The translations under genes and the position numbers were made by a program. A stretch of DNA of 64,000 bases, taken from Chelativorans sp. ZYF759. Its GTDB lineage: Bacteria; Pseudomonadota; Alphaproteobacteria; Rhizobiales; Rhizobiaceae. The notes under the pieces are model-generated. The model had not been told where the DNA came from. It saw only the letters and a list, made by a program, of their open reading frames with translations, and searched no databases. Of the stretch, positions 1 to 9,192 are shown piece by piece (position 1 is the first letter of the stretch; each line of letters begins with the position of its first letter). Location: assembly GCF_012911015.1 (NCBI RefSeq), contig NZ_WVVV01000002.1:175624-239623 (forward strand), given 5' to 3'.

Positions 1-123
1 AATGCGTGTTCCAATCGGCAGCCGGTAAAGCTACCATGAGTGTGGGCGTAGAGTAGCCTCAATAGCGCGGTCACGAGGGGCCAAACATGGCGGACCGCGA
101 AACATGTACAGGGTATAGGCGGC

Positions 124-3100
124 ATGGCGCGTAACACGGCAAGTTCCACCGACATCGACCACGAGGTCGCGCTCGACCTTGAGGACGCACTCGAACTCGA
201 ACTGGCGAAGGATCAGGCCCCTGCCGGGCTCGACATCGCCGCCTCCATGGAGGATTTCGAGCGGCAGATCTCCGAAGCCGCGGAAGAACTCGCGCGCGAC
301 CGCGATGCCGTCCCGCCGGTGGCCGCGGCAGCTCCTCAGGCAGCCCAGCCCTCCCGCGCCGCGCCGAGCGCGCCCAAGGAACAGCCAAAACCCAAGCCCA
401 CCAAGGCTGCCAACGATCCCCTCGACGATGGCGGTCAATCGCAGGCCGAACTGCGCCCCGTGCACCCGCGTCCCTCTGCGGCCTCGCCGGCCCTGTCGCC
501 TGCCAATGACGATCGTCACAACGAATACCGCGCCTTCCAGCGCTCGCTGTCGCGCCACACGCCGAGAACCGTCTACTGGATCGTGGCGTTGCTCAGCATC
601 GGCTGGGTCAGTGCCGGCCTCGCCATCGCCAACCAGCTCTACGGCCCGCAGATCTGGCAGATCTCGTCCGTCCCCGAACTGATGGCCATGCCCCAGGCGC
701 TCGTCGTGGCGGTGGTCACGCTCGTGCCGGTTCTCCTGTTCTGGGGCTTCGCCGTCATGGTGCGTCGCGCCAACGAGATGAAGCTTGCAGCCCGCTCGAT
801 GAGCGAGATCGCCTTCCGCCTGGCAGAGCCCGAATCCATGTCGCAGGACCGCGTCATGACCGTCGGTCAGGCGGTTCGCCGCGAGCTTCAGGCCATGAAC
901 GAGGGCATTGAGCGCACGCTGGCACGCGCCGTCGAGCTGGAGACCCTGGTCCACACCGAGGTCAGCGAGCTCGAGCGCGCCTATTCCCAGAACGAGGGGC
1001 GCATCCGCACCCTCGTCGACGGTCTCGGCGCCGAGCGCGAGGCCGTCATCAACCATGCAGAGCGTGTCCGCGCCTCCATTTCCGGCGCGCACGAGACACT
1101 CAAGGAAGAACTCGACGCGGCCAGCAGCATGGTCCGTCGCAACATCTCCGACATCACCACCGAGCTGAGCCAGACCATCGACGTGTCCGGCAGTGCGCTG
1201 GTCGAACGGATGAACGAAAGCGGCAGTGCGATCAGCTCCGCCATCGATCAGCGGCTTGAATCCCTTCCCGATCGTCTTCAGACGTCGGGCGAAGCGATCG
1301 CCAACCTGCTCGACTCGCGCATCGCGCGGCTTGGCGCCTCCACCGACGAGGCGATGCAGTCGCTCACCGGCATGCTCGACACCCGCACGAGTGACCTCGT
1401 GTCGATCATTGGCGACGCCGGCCGCTCCATGACCGACCAGTTCGGCGTGCGCATCGGCGAGATGGAAGAGACGCTGAAGACCCGTGGCCAGGCCCTGATC
1501 CAGGACTTCGAGACCCGGGCCGAACTGCTCGAGAAGGGTGCCGAGAAGCTCAACACCGCCCTCGAAGCGCGCTCGCGTCAGATCAATGAGACATTGCTCG
1601 TCAGGGCCCGCGAGATCGCCCAGACCTTCAATGACGGGCGCAGCGACATCAGCGCCCTGATCGAGGAAGGCAAGGCCAAGATCGGCTCGGAACTGGCCGA
1701 GCTCGTCACCTCGACCTCCGACATGCTGGCCGCCCGCGCCGCCGATTTCCGGGACGGCCTGGCCAGCGGCCGCGCCTCGATCTCCGAAGCCCTCGAGACC
1801 GACCTTCGCCTCCTGGCGGAAGCCCGCGCCGGCGTCGACGAATCCGTTGCGGGGCAGATCGAGCAGATCGCCCAGAGCCGCACCCGCATCGCCGACGAAC
1901 TCCGTTCCGATCTGGGCATGCTCGCCGAAACGCGGGCCGAGGTGGAGAACATTCTCGCCGTCCAGATGGACAAGCTGAGGGAAGGCCGCACCGGTCTTTC
2001 CGCCGCGCTGCAGGACGATCTGGAACGGCTCGCGACCACGCGCGCCGATCTCGACGCCACCCTCAAGGATCATGTCGAGGGGTTGACCGCCCGCCAGGCG
2101 GAACTGTCGCGGTCGATCGCCGACGACGTCGCCCGTATCGATCAGGCCTTCGGCGCGCAGACCGGCATCATCGAGGAGCGCACCGATTCCATGCGCCGTG
2201 CCTTGGAGATGGGCGTCGACAGTGTCCGCAAGACACTCGAGAACAGCGCCGTCGTCATCGCCGGTTCGCTGCGCGACAAGGTTTTGGAAGCCACGGCGGC
2301 ACTCGGCGAGGAAGCCGAGGCGGCCATGGGCAATGTCGACCGCCGCATCGGCCAGAGCATGGGTAGCGTCGAGCAGGTGCTCGCCGAGCGCGCGGATCAG
2401 ATCCGGCTCGTCTTCGAGGAAGCCGACCGCACGCTGGCATCGCGTGTCGATGAGACGGGTGTTGTCCTGGCCTCCCGCGCCGACGAGATCGTCAACGTCT
2501 TCGCATCGGCCGATGAGCGCATCGCGGCCCGCACCGAAGCCACGGCGGAAACGCTCAAGAACCGCATGGGCGAGACGGGCGCCATCCTGGCATCGCGCGC
2601 CGACGAGATCGTGAATGTCTTCACCACCGCCGAGGAGCGTATCGCAGCGCGTGCCGAGGCCACGGCCGAAATGCTCACGAGCCGCATCGGCGACGTCGCG
2701 GATTCCTTCAAGGACACCGACATGCGCCTGGGCCAGCGTGCCCAGGACATCGCGCGGGTCTTCGAGGATGCCGACCAGCGCATCATCCAGCGTACCCATC
2801 AGAGTTCGGCCGAACTCGACGCCAGGGCCCAGCAGATACTCGAGGCCCTCGAAAGCGTGGAAAGCCGCCTCGACCGCGGCGCGGCCGCCGTCGGCCAGAA
2901 GATCGACGAGCAGGTCGCCGGCACCGAAATGCGCCTCACCGAACGCGCCGATGCGATCGCCCGCACCTTCGCGGCCATCAACCAGCAGATCGAACAGGGC
3001 AGCCAAGAGGCCATCCTGTCGATCGATGGCACCACCTCGCGGCTTCAGGAAGCCTTGCAGGCAACGGGCGCGCTTCGCGAGAGCATCCAGGAAGCCGCAC

Positions 3101-5133
3101 GCAGCATCGACGCCCGCAGCGGCGACATCGCCGAGACCTTCCTGGCGGCCGACAACAAGCTGGCGCGCAGCGCCGAACAGCTGACCGCGCGTATCGACAG
3201 CGAGATCGCCGTCGCGGCCGAGCGGCTGGGCCAGGGCGCGGAAGCCATTGGCGACCGCCTCACCGAGCAGGTCGGCCGCACGGAGGCCCAGCTCATCGAG
3301 CGCGCCAACGTGATCGCCGAAACCTTCTCCGCCGTGAACCAGCACATCGGCCGGCGCACGGGTGAAGCCACCCAGGCCATCGAGTCCACCACCCGCCAGC
3401 TTGGCGAGATGTTGTCGGCCCGTTCGACGGAGATCACACGTATCCTTGACGAGACCGCACGTCCGCTGGCCGACCGGTTTGCCAGCAGCGGGCAGGAACT
3501 CCAGCAGAGGATCGAGACCACGACGCATCAGGCCATCGAGCGTCTCAGCCAGGAGAGCAACGTCCTGGTGGACATGCTGGGCGACCGCACATCCGCCACC
3601 GTGAGCGAACTCGAGCAGGCGCGCCACGCGCTTACCCGCAGCGTTCGCGAGATGAACGAGCAGCTCAGCGGTTCGGCCGCGCAGCTGGGAGAGGTCGTCG
3701 AGACGACGACCGCGGAGGCCACGCGCCGCCTCAGCAGCCAGAATGCCGCCCTTGCCGCGAGCGTGAAGGAACTGACCGGCCAGCTCGACCAGTCCAGCAC
3801 GAAGCTCGCCGACCTCGTCGACGGCGCCGTCATGAACCTGGCGACCCTCGATCAGAACCTGGCCCGGTCCGCGCAGAACTTCTCGGAAACCGCGGAAAGA
3901 GCGACGAGCAGCTTCGAGGCTTCCTCGCGCCTGATCGACACCAACACGACGAAGCTGTCGACCCTCTCGTCCAAGACCCTGAGCGACGTGGGCGCGATCG
4001 CCCACAGCTTCAGCGAGCACGGCAAGATGCTGCAGAACGCCAGCGATCTTCTCGGTTCGGCGCAGAACAACCTCACCTCCACCCTCGAGGAGCGCAAGGA
4101 AGCGATCGAGAGTCTGTCGAGCGGGCTGCTGAAGAAGTCGGAGGAGATCGAACGCGCGATGCGCTCCTTCGAGAACATCATCGAGAAGACGCTGGAGAAG
4201 GCCGAGGGCCGGACGCTGGGCGCTACCGAACAGCTGCGCGTCGCCGTTGGCGAGGTCGTCGAGGCGGCCGGCAAGAAGTTCTCGGATGCGACGGACGAAA
4301 TCCGCCGCACCGCCGCCACGATCCGTTCCGAGCTGGAAGAAACCCGCAGCGAGCTGAAGCGTGGCGTTACGGCGCTGCCGGAGGAAACCCGCGAATCCAC
4401 TTCCGCCATGCGCAACGCGGTCAGCGAGCAGATCAACGCCTTGAAGGAACTGGCTGATATCGTTGCGAAATCGGGACGCGCCTTCGACGTCTCCACCCCT
4501 TCGGCACAGCCTGCCGCACCGGTGCGCGGTTCCGCGCCCCAGGCCCCGCAGCCTGCCGCCCGCGCCACCACGATGGAACGTCCCGCCGCGGCGTCGCGGC
4601 CTGCGGCAGCATCGCGGCCTGCGGCGACCTATGCGCCGGCCTCCCAGCCGGAGCCGCGGCAGGCCTCGGCGGCAGACCAGCCACAGGGCCGCGGCTGGGT
4701 CCGCGACCTTCTGCGCGGTGCCTCGCGTGAAGACGAAGCGGCGCCGGCTCCGAAGGCCGGCCCGACCGTGGGCGAGCGTTCACGCCTCCATCTTGTCGAA
4801 TCGCTCAATTCGCTGTCGGTCGACATCGCCCGGGCGATCGACCACGATGCCTCGATCGAGCTGTGGGACAGATATCGCCGCGGCGAGCGCAACGTCTTCA
4901 CCCGCCGGCTTTACACGCTCAAGGGTCAGCAGACCTTCGACGAGATCCGCCGCAAATATCAGGCAGATGGCGAGTTCCGTGCCGCCGTCGACCGTTATTG
5001 TCAGGATTTCGAGAAGCTGCTCAACGACGTGACGGCCAGTGACCGCGACAACATGATGGCCCAGACATATCTGTCGTCGGACACCGGCAAGGTCTACACG
5101 ATGCTGGCGCATGCCAGTGGCCGCCTGCAATAG
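124..5133 (+). CDS. gpr: Giant growth-pole-ring (GPR/RgsE)-like coiled-coil membrane protein
   Basis: A 1669-residue protein. An acidic, Pro/Ala-rich N-terminal part is followed by two membrane segments (about residues 150-170 and 192-213). Then comes over 1200 residues of near-continuous amphipathic helix, rich in Ala, Glu, Arg and Gln, of the apolipoprotein A1/A4/E kind. A Pro/Ala linker (about 1450-1548) leads to a compact C-terminal domain (about 1549-1669). This architecture is that of Agrobacterium GPR and Sinorhizobium RgsE, which form a ring at the growing pole and are needed for unipolar growth. Within the helix a 40-residue unit is visibly repeated (776-815 and 816-855). The start at 124 is the first ATG in frame, but it has only a poor, too-close AGGCGG. 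The gene is followed by an intrinsic terminator, so it is probably monocistronic. The family assignment rests on architecture and should be confirmed by alignment; length varies among orthologs. Confidence 0.82.
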   Translation: MARNTASSTDIDHEVALDLEDALELELAKDQAPAGLDIAASMEDFERQISEAAEELARDRDAVPPVAAAAPQAAQPSRAAPSAPKEQPKPKPTKAANDPLDDGGQSQAELRPVHPRPSAASPALSPANDDRHNEYRAFQRSLSRHTPRTVYWIVALLSIGWVSAGLAIANQLYGPQIWQISSVPELMAMPQALVVAVVTLVPVLLFWGFAVMVRRANEMKLAARSMSEIAFRLAEPESMSQDRVMTVGQAVRRELQAMNEGIERTLARAVELETLVHTEVSELERAYSQNEGRIRTLVDGLGAEREAVINHAERVRASISGAHETLKEELDAASSMVRRNISDITTELSQTIDVSGSALVERMNESGSAISSAIDQRLESLPDRLQTSGEAIANLLDSRIARLGASTDEAMQSLTGMLDTRTSDLVSIIGDAGRSMTDQFGVRIGEMEETLKTRGQALIQDFETRAELLEKGAEKLNTALEARSRQINETLLVRAREIAQTFNDGRSDISALIEEGKAKIGSELAELVTSTSDMLAARAADFRDGLASGRASISEALETDLRLLAEARAGVDESVAGQIEQIAQSRTRIADELRSDLGMLAETRAEVENILAVQMDKLREGRTGLSAALQDDLERLATTRADLDATLKDHVEGLTARQAELSRSIADDVARIDQAFGAQTGIIEERTDSMRRALEMGVDSVRKTLENSAVVIAGSLRDKVLEATAALGEEAEAAMGNVDRRIGQSMGSVEQVLAERADQIRLVFEEADRTLASRVDETGVVLASRADEIVNVFASADERIAARTEATAETLKNRMGETGAILASRADEIVNVFTTAEERIAARAEATAEMLTSRIGDVADSFKDTDMRLGQRAQDIARVFEDADQRIIQRTHQSSAELDARAQQILEALESVESRLDRGAAAVGQKIDEQVAGTEMRLTERADAIARTFAAINQQIEQGSQEAILSIDGTTSRLQEALQATGALRESIQEAARSIDARSGDIAETFLAADNKLARSAEQLTARIDSEIAVAAERLGQGAEAIGDRLTEQVGRTEAQLIERANVIAETFSAVNQHIGRRTGEATQAIESTTRQLGEMLSARSTEITRILDETARPLADRFASSGQELQQRIETTTHQAIERLSQESNVLVDMLGDRTSATVSELEQARHALTRSVREMNEQLSGSAAQLGEVVETTTAEATRRLSSQNAALAASVKELTGQLDQSSTKLADLVDGAVMNLATLDQNLARSAQNFSETAERATSSFEASSRLIDTNTTKLSTLSSKTLSDVGAIAHSFSEHGKMLQNASDLLGSAQNNLTSTLEERKEAIESLSSGLLKKSEEIERAMRSFENIIEKTLEKAEGRTLGATEQLRVAVGEVVEAAGKKFSDATDEIRRTAATIRSELEETRSELKRGVTALPEETRESTSAMRNAVSEQINALKELADIVAKSGRAFDVSTPSAQPAAPVRGSAPQAPQPAARATTMERPAAASRPAAASRPAATYAPASQPEPRQASAADQPQGRGWVRDLLRGASREDEAAPAPKAGPTVGERSRLHLVESLNSLSVDIARAIDHDASIELWDRYRRGERNVFTRRLYTLKGQQTFDEIRRKYQADGEFRAAVDRYCQDFEKLLNDVTASDRDNMMAQTYLSSDTGKVYTMLAHASGRLQ

Positions 5134-5156
5134 GCTCGGCCGAAGGCATGCATTTG

Positions 5157-5185
5157 GCGGGAGCGGCAACGCTCCCGCTTCTTTA
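5157..5185 (+). terminator. Intrinsic terminator after the pole-ring gene
   Basis: A perfect 9-bp stem, GCGGGAGCG / CGCTCCCGC, encloses a GCAA tetraloop and is followed by TTCTTTA. It lies 24 bases after the stop codon of the giant gene. Confidence 0.85.
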
Positions 5186-5272
5186 TGTGCAGTCCCCCGC
5201 CGGGCACTGGCCTCTTCGGCCCCGGCGGCCTAGACTGCGCCGTTGGATTTCGGGGATTTCGGGAGGTTTTGG

Positions 5273-6241
5273 GTGAAGGGCGCGATCGGTATCGTGGCGG
5301 GTTTGACCGTGGCGCTCGTGCTCGCGGCCGCGGCTTTCTTCTTCTATGGAAGTTGGCAGTCCGCACGTTTCCTCCAGGCTTCCCTTGCAGTTGGCGGTCC
5401 GACGGCCCAGGGGACCGGCTGGCCTGCTCCAGAGGCGCCGTCCGATATCGGTTTTGCCGGCGATCCCGGTCAGGCCTTCGGCTACGAGTTCCGCACCGTG
5501 CGCCTCGGCTCGGATCTGGGCGACATGCCGGCCTGGCTGGTCCCGCCGCAATCCGGAGCGATGCAGGACCGGCCCTGGGCGATCTTCGTTCATGGCATCG
5601 GCGGACGTCGCGAGAATGGCTACCGCTTCCTCCCGGTCCTGCATCGGGCGGAATTGCCGGTCATGCTGATCTCCTACCGCAATGACGAGGGCGCCCCGCC
5701 CTCTTCCGAAGGCATCTACGCTTTCGGCCTGACCGAGTGGCGAGATCTGGAATCGGCGGTCGAGCATGCCGTCGATCACGGCGCGTCGTCGGTGGTGCTT
5801 GTGGCAGAATCGATGGGCGGCGCGATTGCGGGCCAGTTCCTGCGCCGTTCGCGGCTTGCCACACGCGTGTCGGCCGTTGTGCTCGATGCGCCGGCCCTGG
5901 ATTTTCCGGGCCTCGTGGCGGCCCAGATCGACCGCGAGGGCATCCCGTTCGCCGGTATCATCGCACGCGGCGGCTTTGTCCTGTTCGGGCAGCGCACGGG
6001 CGTGGACCTCGCCCAGGCCTACACAATCCCGGACTTCATTGCGTTTCCCGGCCCGCTCTTCCTGTCGCACGGGGCAAATGACCGGCTGGTGCCGGTTGCC
6101 TCCAGCGACCACCTCGTGGCCAACCGCGCCCACCCGACCGAGTATCTTCGCACGGAGGCGGATCATATCCTGTCGTTCAAGGCCGATCCGCAGGCCTATG
6201 AGAGCGCTCTGTCGGCTTTTCTCGCCGGCTTGGGTGAGTGA
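5273..6241 (+). CDS. Membrane-anchored alpha/beta hydrolase
   Basis: A 322-residue protein with one N-terminal membrane helix (about residues 4-25), then an alpha/beta-hydrolase domain facing the periplasm. The oxyanion motif HGIGG is followed by a nucleophile elbow AESMGG (Ser180), an acidic residue in HGANDRL (Asp270) and a His in ADHIL (His298), giving a full catalytic triad. The closest recognisable group is the DUF/BEM46-like hydrolases; the substrate is unknown. I chose the GTG at 5273 because GGGAGG lies at 5261-5266. A TTG at 5243 in the same frame would add ten residues but has no good ribosome site. The next gene, a lipoprotein, begins 50 bases after the stop codon. Confidence 0.8.
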   Translation: MKGAIGIVAGLTVALVLAAAAFFFYGSWQSARFLQASLAVGGPTAQGTGWPAPEAPSDIGFAGDPGQAFGYEFRTVRLGSDLGDMPAWLVPPQSGAMQDRPWAIFVHGIGGRRENGYRFLPVLHRAELPVMLISYRNDEGAPPSSEGIYAFGLTEWRDLESAVEHAVDHGASSVVLVAESMGGAIAGQFLRRSRLATRVSAVVLDAPALDFPGLVAAQIDREGIPFAGIIARGGFVLFGQRTGVDLAQAYTIPDFIAFPGPLFLSHGANDRLVPVASSDHLVANRAHPTEYLRTEADHILSFKADPQAYESALSAFLAGLGE

Positions 6242-6291
6242 ATGAACCTTGACGCACGCATTGCGTTATCGCGCATTGCAGGAGCATTGAG

Positions 6292-7077
6292 ATGTCCTAC
6301 CGCAGATTGATCGCCAGCGGCGTTGCCGCCACCGCCCTACTCGTTCTTGCCGGTTGTGGCGAGGACCCGACGATCGTGACGGAATCCGGTCCGTCCACTT
6401 CCGAGAGCACCAGTCCCGATGACCAGAACCAGCCGGACACCATGGACCGGGTCCGCGAGGGTGCCGGCCGACTAGCCACCGAGGCCGAACGCCTGGCCGG
6501 CGAGGCGCGCGAACGCGCCGAGGAGGCCTTCCGGAACCCGGGCCCTCTCCTGGAACAGGCCGGCGAGGTCGCCGACCGCATCGGCCAGTCCGTCGACGAG
6601 ATCGTGCGCCGGGCTGCCGAAGACTTGCAGCATGGCGTGGAACTGCTGGAGCAGCGGATCGCCGAGATGTCCGGAGAGCGTGTTGTGCGCGAAGACGCCG
6701 ATGCCGCGCTGCCGCCGGAAGAGAACCTCAATGCCGACACCAGCGCCGCGGCCCGCGCCGTCCAGGCGGGCGTCGGTCCGGATTATGTCGGGGTGTGGGC
6801 CGAGACGCCCGCGGCCTGTGCCCGCATCGACCAGGAACCTGTCGAGATCTTCGCCGTCATCACGCCGACCACCATCCGCCGGTATGAGAGCGTCTGCAAC
6901 TTCCAGGCCGCCCAGGTCGAGGAAGGCAGCGCGCAGGTCAACGCCGAGTGTATGGCCGAAGGTGATGCGGAAGAGCGCAATATCTCCTTCGCCATGCCGG
7001 ATTTCGACACGCTTCGCATTTCCTACGACGGCCAGCCCGGTGGCGCCGAACTGATCCGGTGCCATCTGACGCAATGA
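6292..7077 (+). CDS. Putative lipoprotein of unknown function
   Basis: A 261-residue protein. The N-terminus has a hydrophobic signal ending in the lipobox LAGC (Cys22), so it is expected to be lipid-anchored. A low-complexity Ser/Thr/Asp stretch is followed by a charged helical section (about residues 45-135, rich in Ala, Glu and Arg). The C-terminal domain of about 100 residues has four Cys (in PAACARI, SVCNFQ, AECMAE and IRCHLTQ) that could form two disulfides. AGGAG lies 6-8 bases before the ATG. Its stop codon overlaps the start of the next gene (ATGA), so the two are translationally coupled. No known family was recognised. Confidence 0.75.
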   Translation: MSYRRLIASGVAATALLVLAGCGEDPTIVTESGPSTSESTSPDDQNQPDTMDRVREGAGRLATEAERLAGEARERAEEAFRNPGPLLEQAGEVADRIGQSVDEIVRRAAEDLQHGVELLEQRIAEMSGERVVREDADAALPPEENLNADTSAAARAVQAGVGPDYVGVWAETPAACARIDQEPVEIFAVITPTTIRRYESVCNFQAAQVEEGSAQVNAECMAEGDAEERNISFAMPDFDTLRISYDGQPGGAELIRCHLTQ

Positions 7078-7544
7078 CGGAAACGAAACCCTCGATCTTC
7101 GTCGACGCCGATGCCTGCCCGGTCAAGGACGAGATCGTCCGCGTCGCGGAGCGCCATGACCTGGTCGTGACTTTCGTGGCCAATGGCGGCCTGCGTCCCT
7201 CGCGCGACCCCATGATCCGGAACGTCGTCGTGCCCCAGGGCGCGGATGCCGCGGATGACTGGATCGTCGAGCATGCACGGCCAAACGACATAGCGGTGAC
7301 GGCCGACGTGCCGCTCGCCGCACGGCTGGTGGAAAAAAATGTTCATACGCTCGGCCCCACGGGAAGGCCATTTACCGTGGAATCCATCGGAATGGCCGTC
7401 GCGATGCGCGATCTGAAACAGCATCTTCGCGAGAGCGGCGAGATCAAGGGCTACAATCCCGGCTTTACGCATCGCGACCGCTCGGCTTTCCTTTCGGCAC
7501 TGGATCAGGCCGTCCGGATCGCCAGGAAGACGGTCGCCCCTTGA
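7074..7544 (+). CDS. YaiI/YqxD (DUF188) family protein
   Basis: A 156-residue protein belonging to the YaiI/YqxD/DUF188 family. The diagnostic start is IFVDADACPVKDEI, followed by FVANGG, GADAADDWI, TADVPLAARL and, near the end, NPGFTHRDRSAFLSALD. The Asp-rich motifs resemble a PIN-like or NYN-like nuclease fold, but the activity is not established. The ATG at 7074 overlaps the lipoprotein stop codon as ATGA. An ATG at 7059 in the same frame would add five residues. The stop codon overlaps the TTG start of the following membrane protein gene. Confidence 0.88.
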   Translation: MTETKPSIFVDADACPVKDEIVRVAERHDLVVTFVANGGLRPSRDPMIRNVVVPQGADAADDWIVEHARPNDIAVTADVPLAARLVEKNVHTLGPTGRPFTVESIGMAVAMRDLKQHLRESGEIKGYNPGFTHRDRSAFLSALDQAVRIARKTVAP

Positions 7545-8164
7545 CCGCGGGCAACCGCCACCTGCCATTCTACCTCGCGGCCGGTGCCGCTGCAGTTTCG
7601 ACTATCTCGGCAGTCTGGGTCGCGCCGCTGATGGTCTCGATCATTGCGTCGAATGCCTTCTTCGCGACCTATCTCGCCTTGGCGCTTTCACGGATGTTCG
7701 GTCACCCCGGCGGGCAGCGAGGCAGGGCGGCCGGAGACAACGATGAACCCGCATGGGTCATCTTCTTGATCACCATAGGTGCCGTGGGGACAGCACTTGC
7801 CGCCCTCTTCATCGTTATCAATGCGCGCGACACGCCGGGAGCCGGTATTCTGGTGCTCGCGTTCTGCGCCGTACCCCTGGGCTGGGCGGCCATCCACGTG
7901 ATGGCGGCAGCACATTACGCTCATCTTTACTGGCAGGACGCCGACAAGACGGCAAAGATCGAATTCCCCAGGACAGAGGAACCCGGGCCGACCGAATTCG
8001 TCTATTTCGCGTTCGTGATCGGCATGACTGCCCAGACGTCCGACGTGTCGATCAATTCATCCGAAATTCGCGCGGTCGCCACAGTTCATGCCATCGTTTC
8101 GTTCTTTTTCAACACCGTCTTGGTGGCGGCAGCCGTCAACGCGGCTGTCGCCCTGGGCAATTGA
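7541..8164 (+). CDS. DUF1345 family membrane protein
   Basis: A 207-residue integral membrane protein with about five hydrophobic segments. Its C-terminal half carries the DUF1345 hallmarks: AAHYAHLYW, the PTEFVYFAFVIGMTAQTSDVSI stretch, and a final helix. The function of DUF1345 is unknown. The start is TTG at 7541, overlapping the preceding stop as TTGA; no ATG or GTG gives a full first helix. It is the last gene of a tightly packed set with the lipoprotein and YaiI/YqxD genes. Confidence 0.85.
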   Translation: MTAGNRHLPFYLAAGAAAVSTISAVWVAPLMVSIIASNAFFATYLALALSRMFGHPGGQRGRAAGDNDEPAWVIFLITIGAVGTALAALFIVINARDTPGAGILVLAFCAVPLGWAAIHVMAAAHYAHLYWQDADKTAKIEFPRTEEPGPTEFVYFAFVIGMTAQTSDVSINSSEIRAVATVHAIVSFFFNTVLVAAAVNAAVALGN

Positions 8165-8335
8165 TTGCCCACCGACGCCGTCTCCACTTCTGGGCGAAGA
8201 CTCACGACACTCATGAACGTTTGACGAGTGTAAAGCTGGACTCCTGCAGCGCCGGGTGATTAGCCTTTGGGCCGCGCTTCCCCGCATGGCGACGGTGACG
8301 AGCGGTTGCTCCGACTTCGCCAGAGGAACACCTTC

Positions 8336-8764
8336 ATGAAGCATTTTTACGCAGCACTGGCCATGACGCTCGCCTTCATGGCACCGTTGGGCACAGCCAC
8401 CGCGCAGGACGCGGCGGCAATGCCGGATCTCAAGGGGAACTGGGTCGGCAGCAGCGAGACCGTGCTGATGGGCAGCGCCCTCCATCACGCCGACGGCGAC
8501 GCCGAGCCCCGCTTGAGCGAGGTGGCATTCACGATCGCGATCGAAGGCCAGGATGGAAGACGCTTCTGGGGAACGGTTTCGTCGCCGCAGGGCAACGAGG
8601 CCATTCTGGGTGTGATCGGCTTCGACAACAAGTCGATCGTCGCCAGGGACGTCGATGGATACATGGAGGGTGACCTCGCCGACGAGGACACCATGCACCT
8701 GATCTATTCCCATTCGGGTGACTCGACCGTCATCGCGGCCACCACCTTCAAGCGACAGGACTAG
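8336..8764 (+). CDS. Secreted protein of unknown function
   Basis: A 142-residue protein with a clear signal peptide (MKHFYAALAMTLAFMAPLG, cleaved near TATAQ-DA). The mature part reads as a small beta-rich domain (GNWVGSSETVL, TIAIEGQDGRRFWGTVSSP). AGAGGA lies at the proper distance before the ATG. It probably has its own promoter in the 170 bases before it, although no confident -35/-10 pair was seen. No family was recognised. Confidence 0.7.
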   Translation: MKHFYAALAMTLAFMAPLGTATAQDAAAMPDLKGNWVGSSETVLMGSALHHADGDAEPRLSEVAFTIAIEGQDGRRFWGTVSSPQGNEAILGVIGFDNKSIVARDVDGYMEGDLADEDTMHLIYSHSGDSTVIAATTFKRQD

Positions 8765-8884
8765 GTCTTCCCGCGTGGCGCCGCACCTTCTCTCGGTCCG
8801 GCGCCACGCCGACGACCTCGATGAGGCCGCCAGCGCTCCGCCACGCGCGCCAAGCCCCCGTGGTTTGCGCCACCAGGCCTGCGG

Positions 8885-8903
8885 TGATATCAGACTGATA
8901 TCA
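8885..8903. promoter_or_regulatory. Double TGATATCA operator of the toxin-antitoxin module
   Basis: Two perfect 8-bp palindromes, TGATATCA, stand at 8885-8892 and 8896-8903. They are separated by 3 bp, so their centres are 11 bp (one helical turn) apart on the same DNA face. They lie just before the antitoxin reading frame. This is the arrangement expected for ribbon-helix-helix antitoxin dimers that repress their own operon; the assignment is inferred from position and spacing. Confidence 0.6.
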
Positions 8904-8917
8904 ACCGAGGTGTTCCC

Positions 8918-9192
8918 ATCGCCAGCATCTTGATCAGGAATATCCCCGAGGACGTCCTCAGGCGCTTCCGGGAACCTGCCAAGGCGGACGGCAAGTCAGC
9001 CGAACAGCTGGCGCGCGCGAGGCGATCGCGGAGAAGGCTCAACCGGATCGCGAGGAGGCTTGGCGCCAGATCGATATCCTGCGGTCGGAAACAAGAAGAG
9101 TGGACGACTTCGATATCGTCGGGGAAATCAGGCGCGACAGGGAAGAGCGAGCCGATCGCGTTCTGGGCCACGCCCGGGGAACTGATGAATGA
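8918..9192 (+). pseudogene. VapB/FitA-type antitoxin, frameshifted and lacking a normal start
   Basis: The frame beginning at 8918 reads I-ASILIRNIPEDVLRRFRE, typical of a FitA/VapB ribbon-helix-helix DNA-binding antitoxin, and runs to ...EQLAR at 9016. There a GC repeat (GCGCGCGCG) carries two extra bases. Skipping 9017-9018 restores a normal antitoxin tail (EAIAEKAQPDREEAWRQ..., then FDIVGEIRRDREERADRV) ending with TGA at 9190-9192, which overlaps the toxin start as ATGA. Without the skip the frame runs on as Arg-rich nonsense to 9199. The expected start codon, 7 bases after CCGAGG, is ATC instead of ATG; a TTG at 8930 is the only fallback. The antitoxin is therefore probably inactive, unless ribosomal slippage or a sequencing error explains the shift. 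Confidence 0.8.

Noticed and set aside
31..4020. A 1329-codon open frame on the minus strand opposite the giant pole-ring gene
   Set aside because: It lies entirely opposite a clear coiled-coil protein and shows the Gly/Ala/Arg/Asp-rich composition produced by antisense reading of high-GC codons. No motif or proper start was seen.
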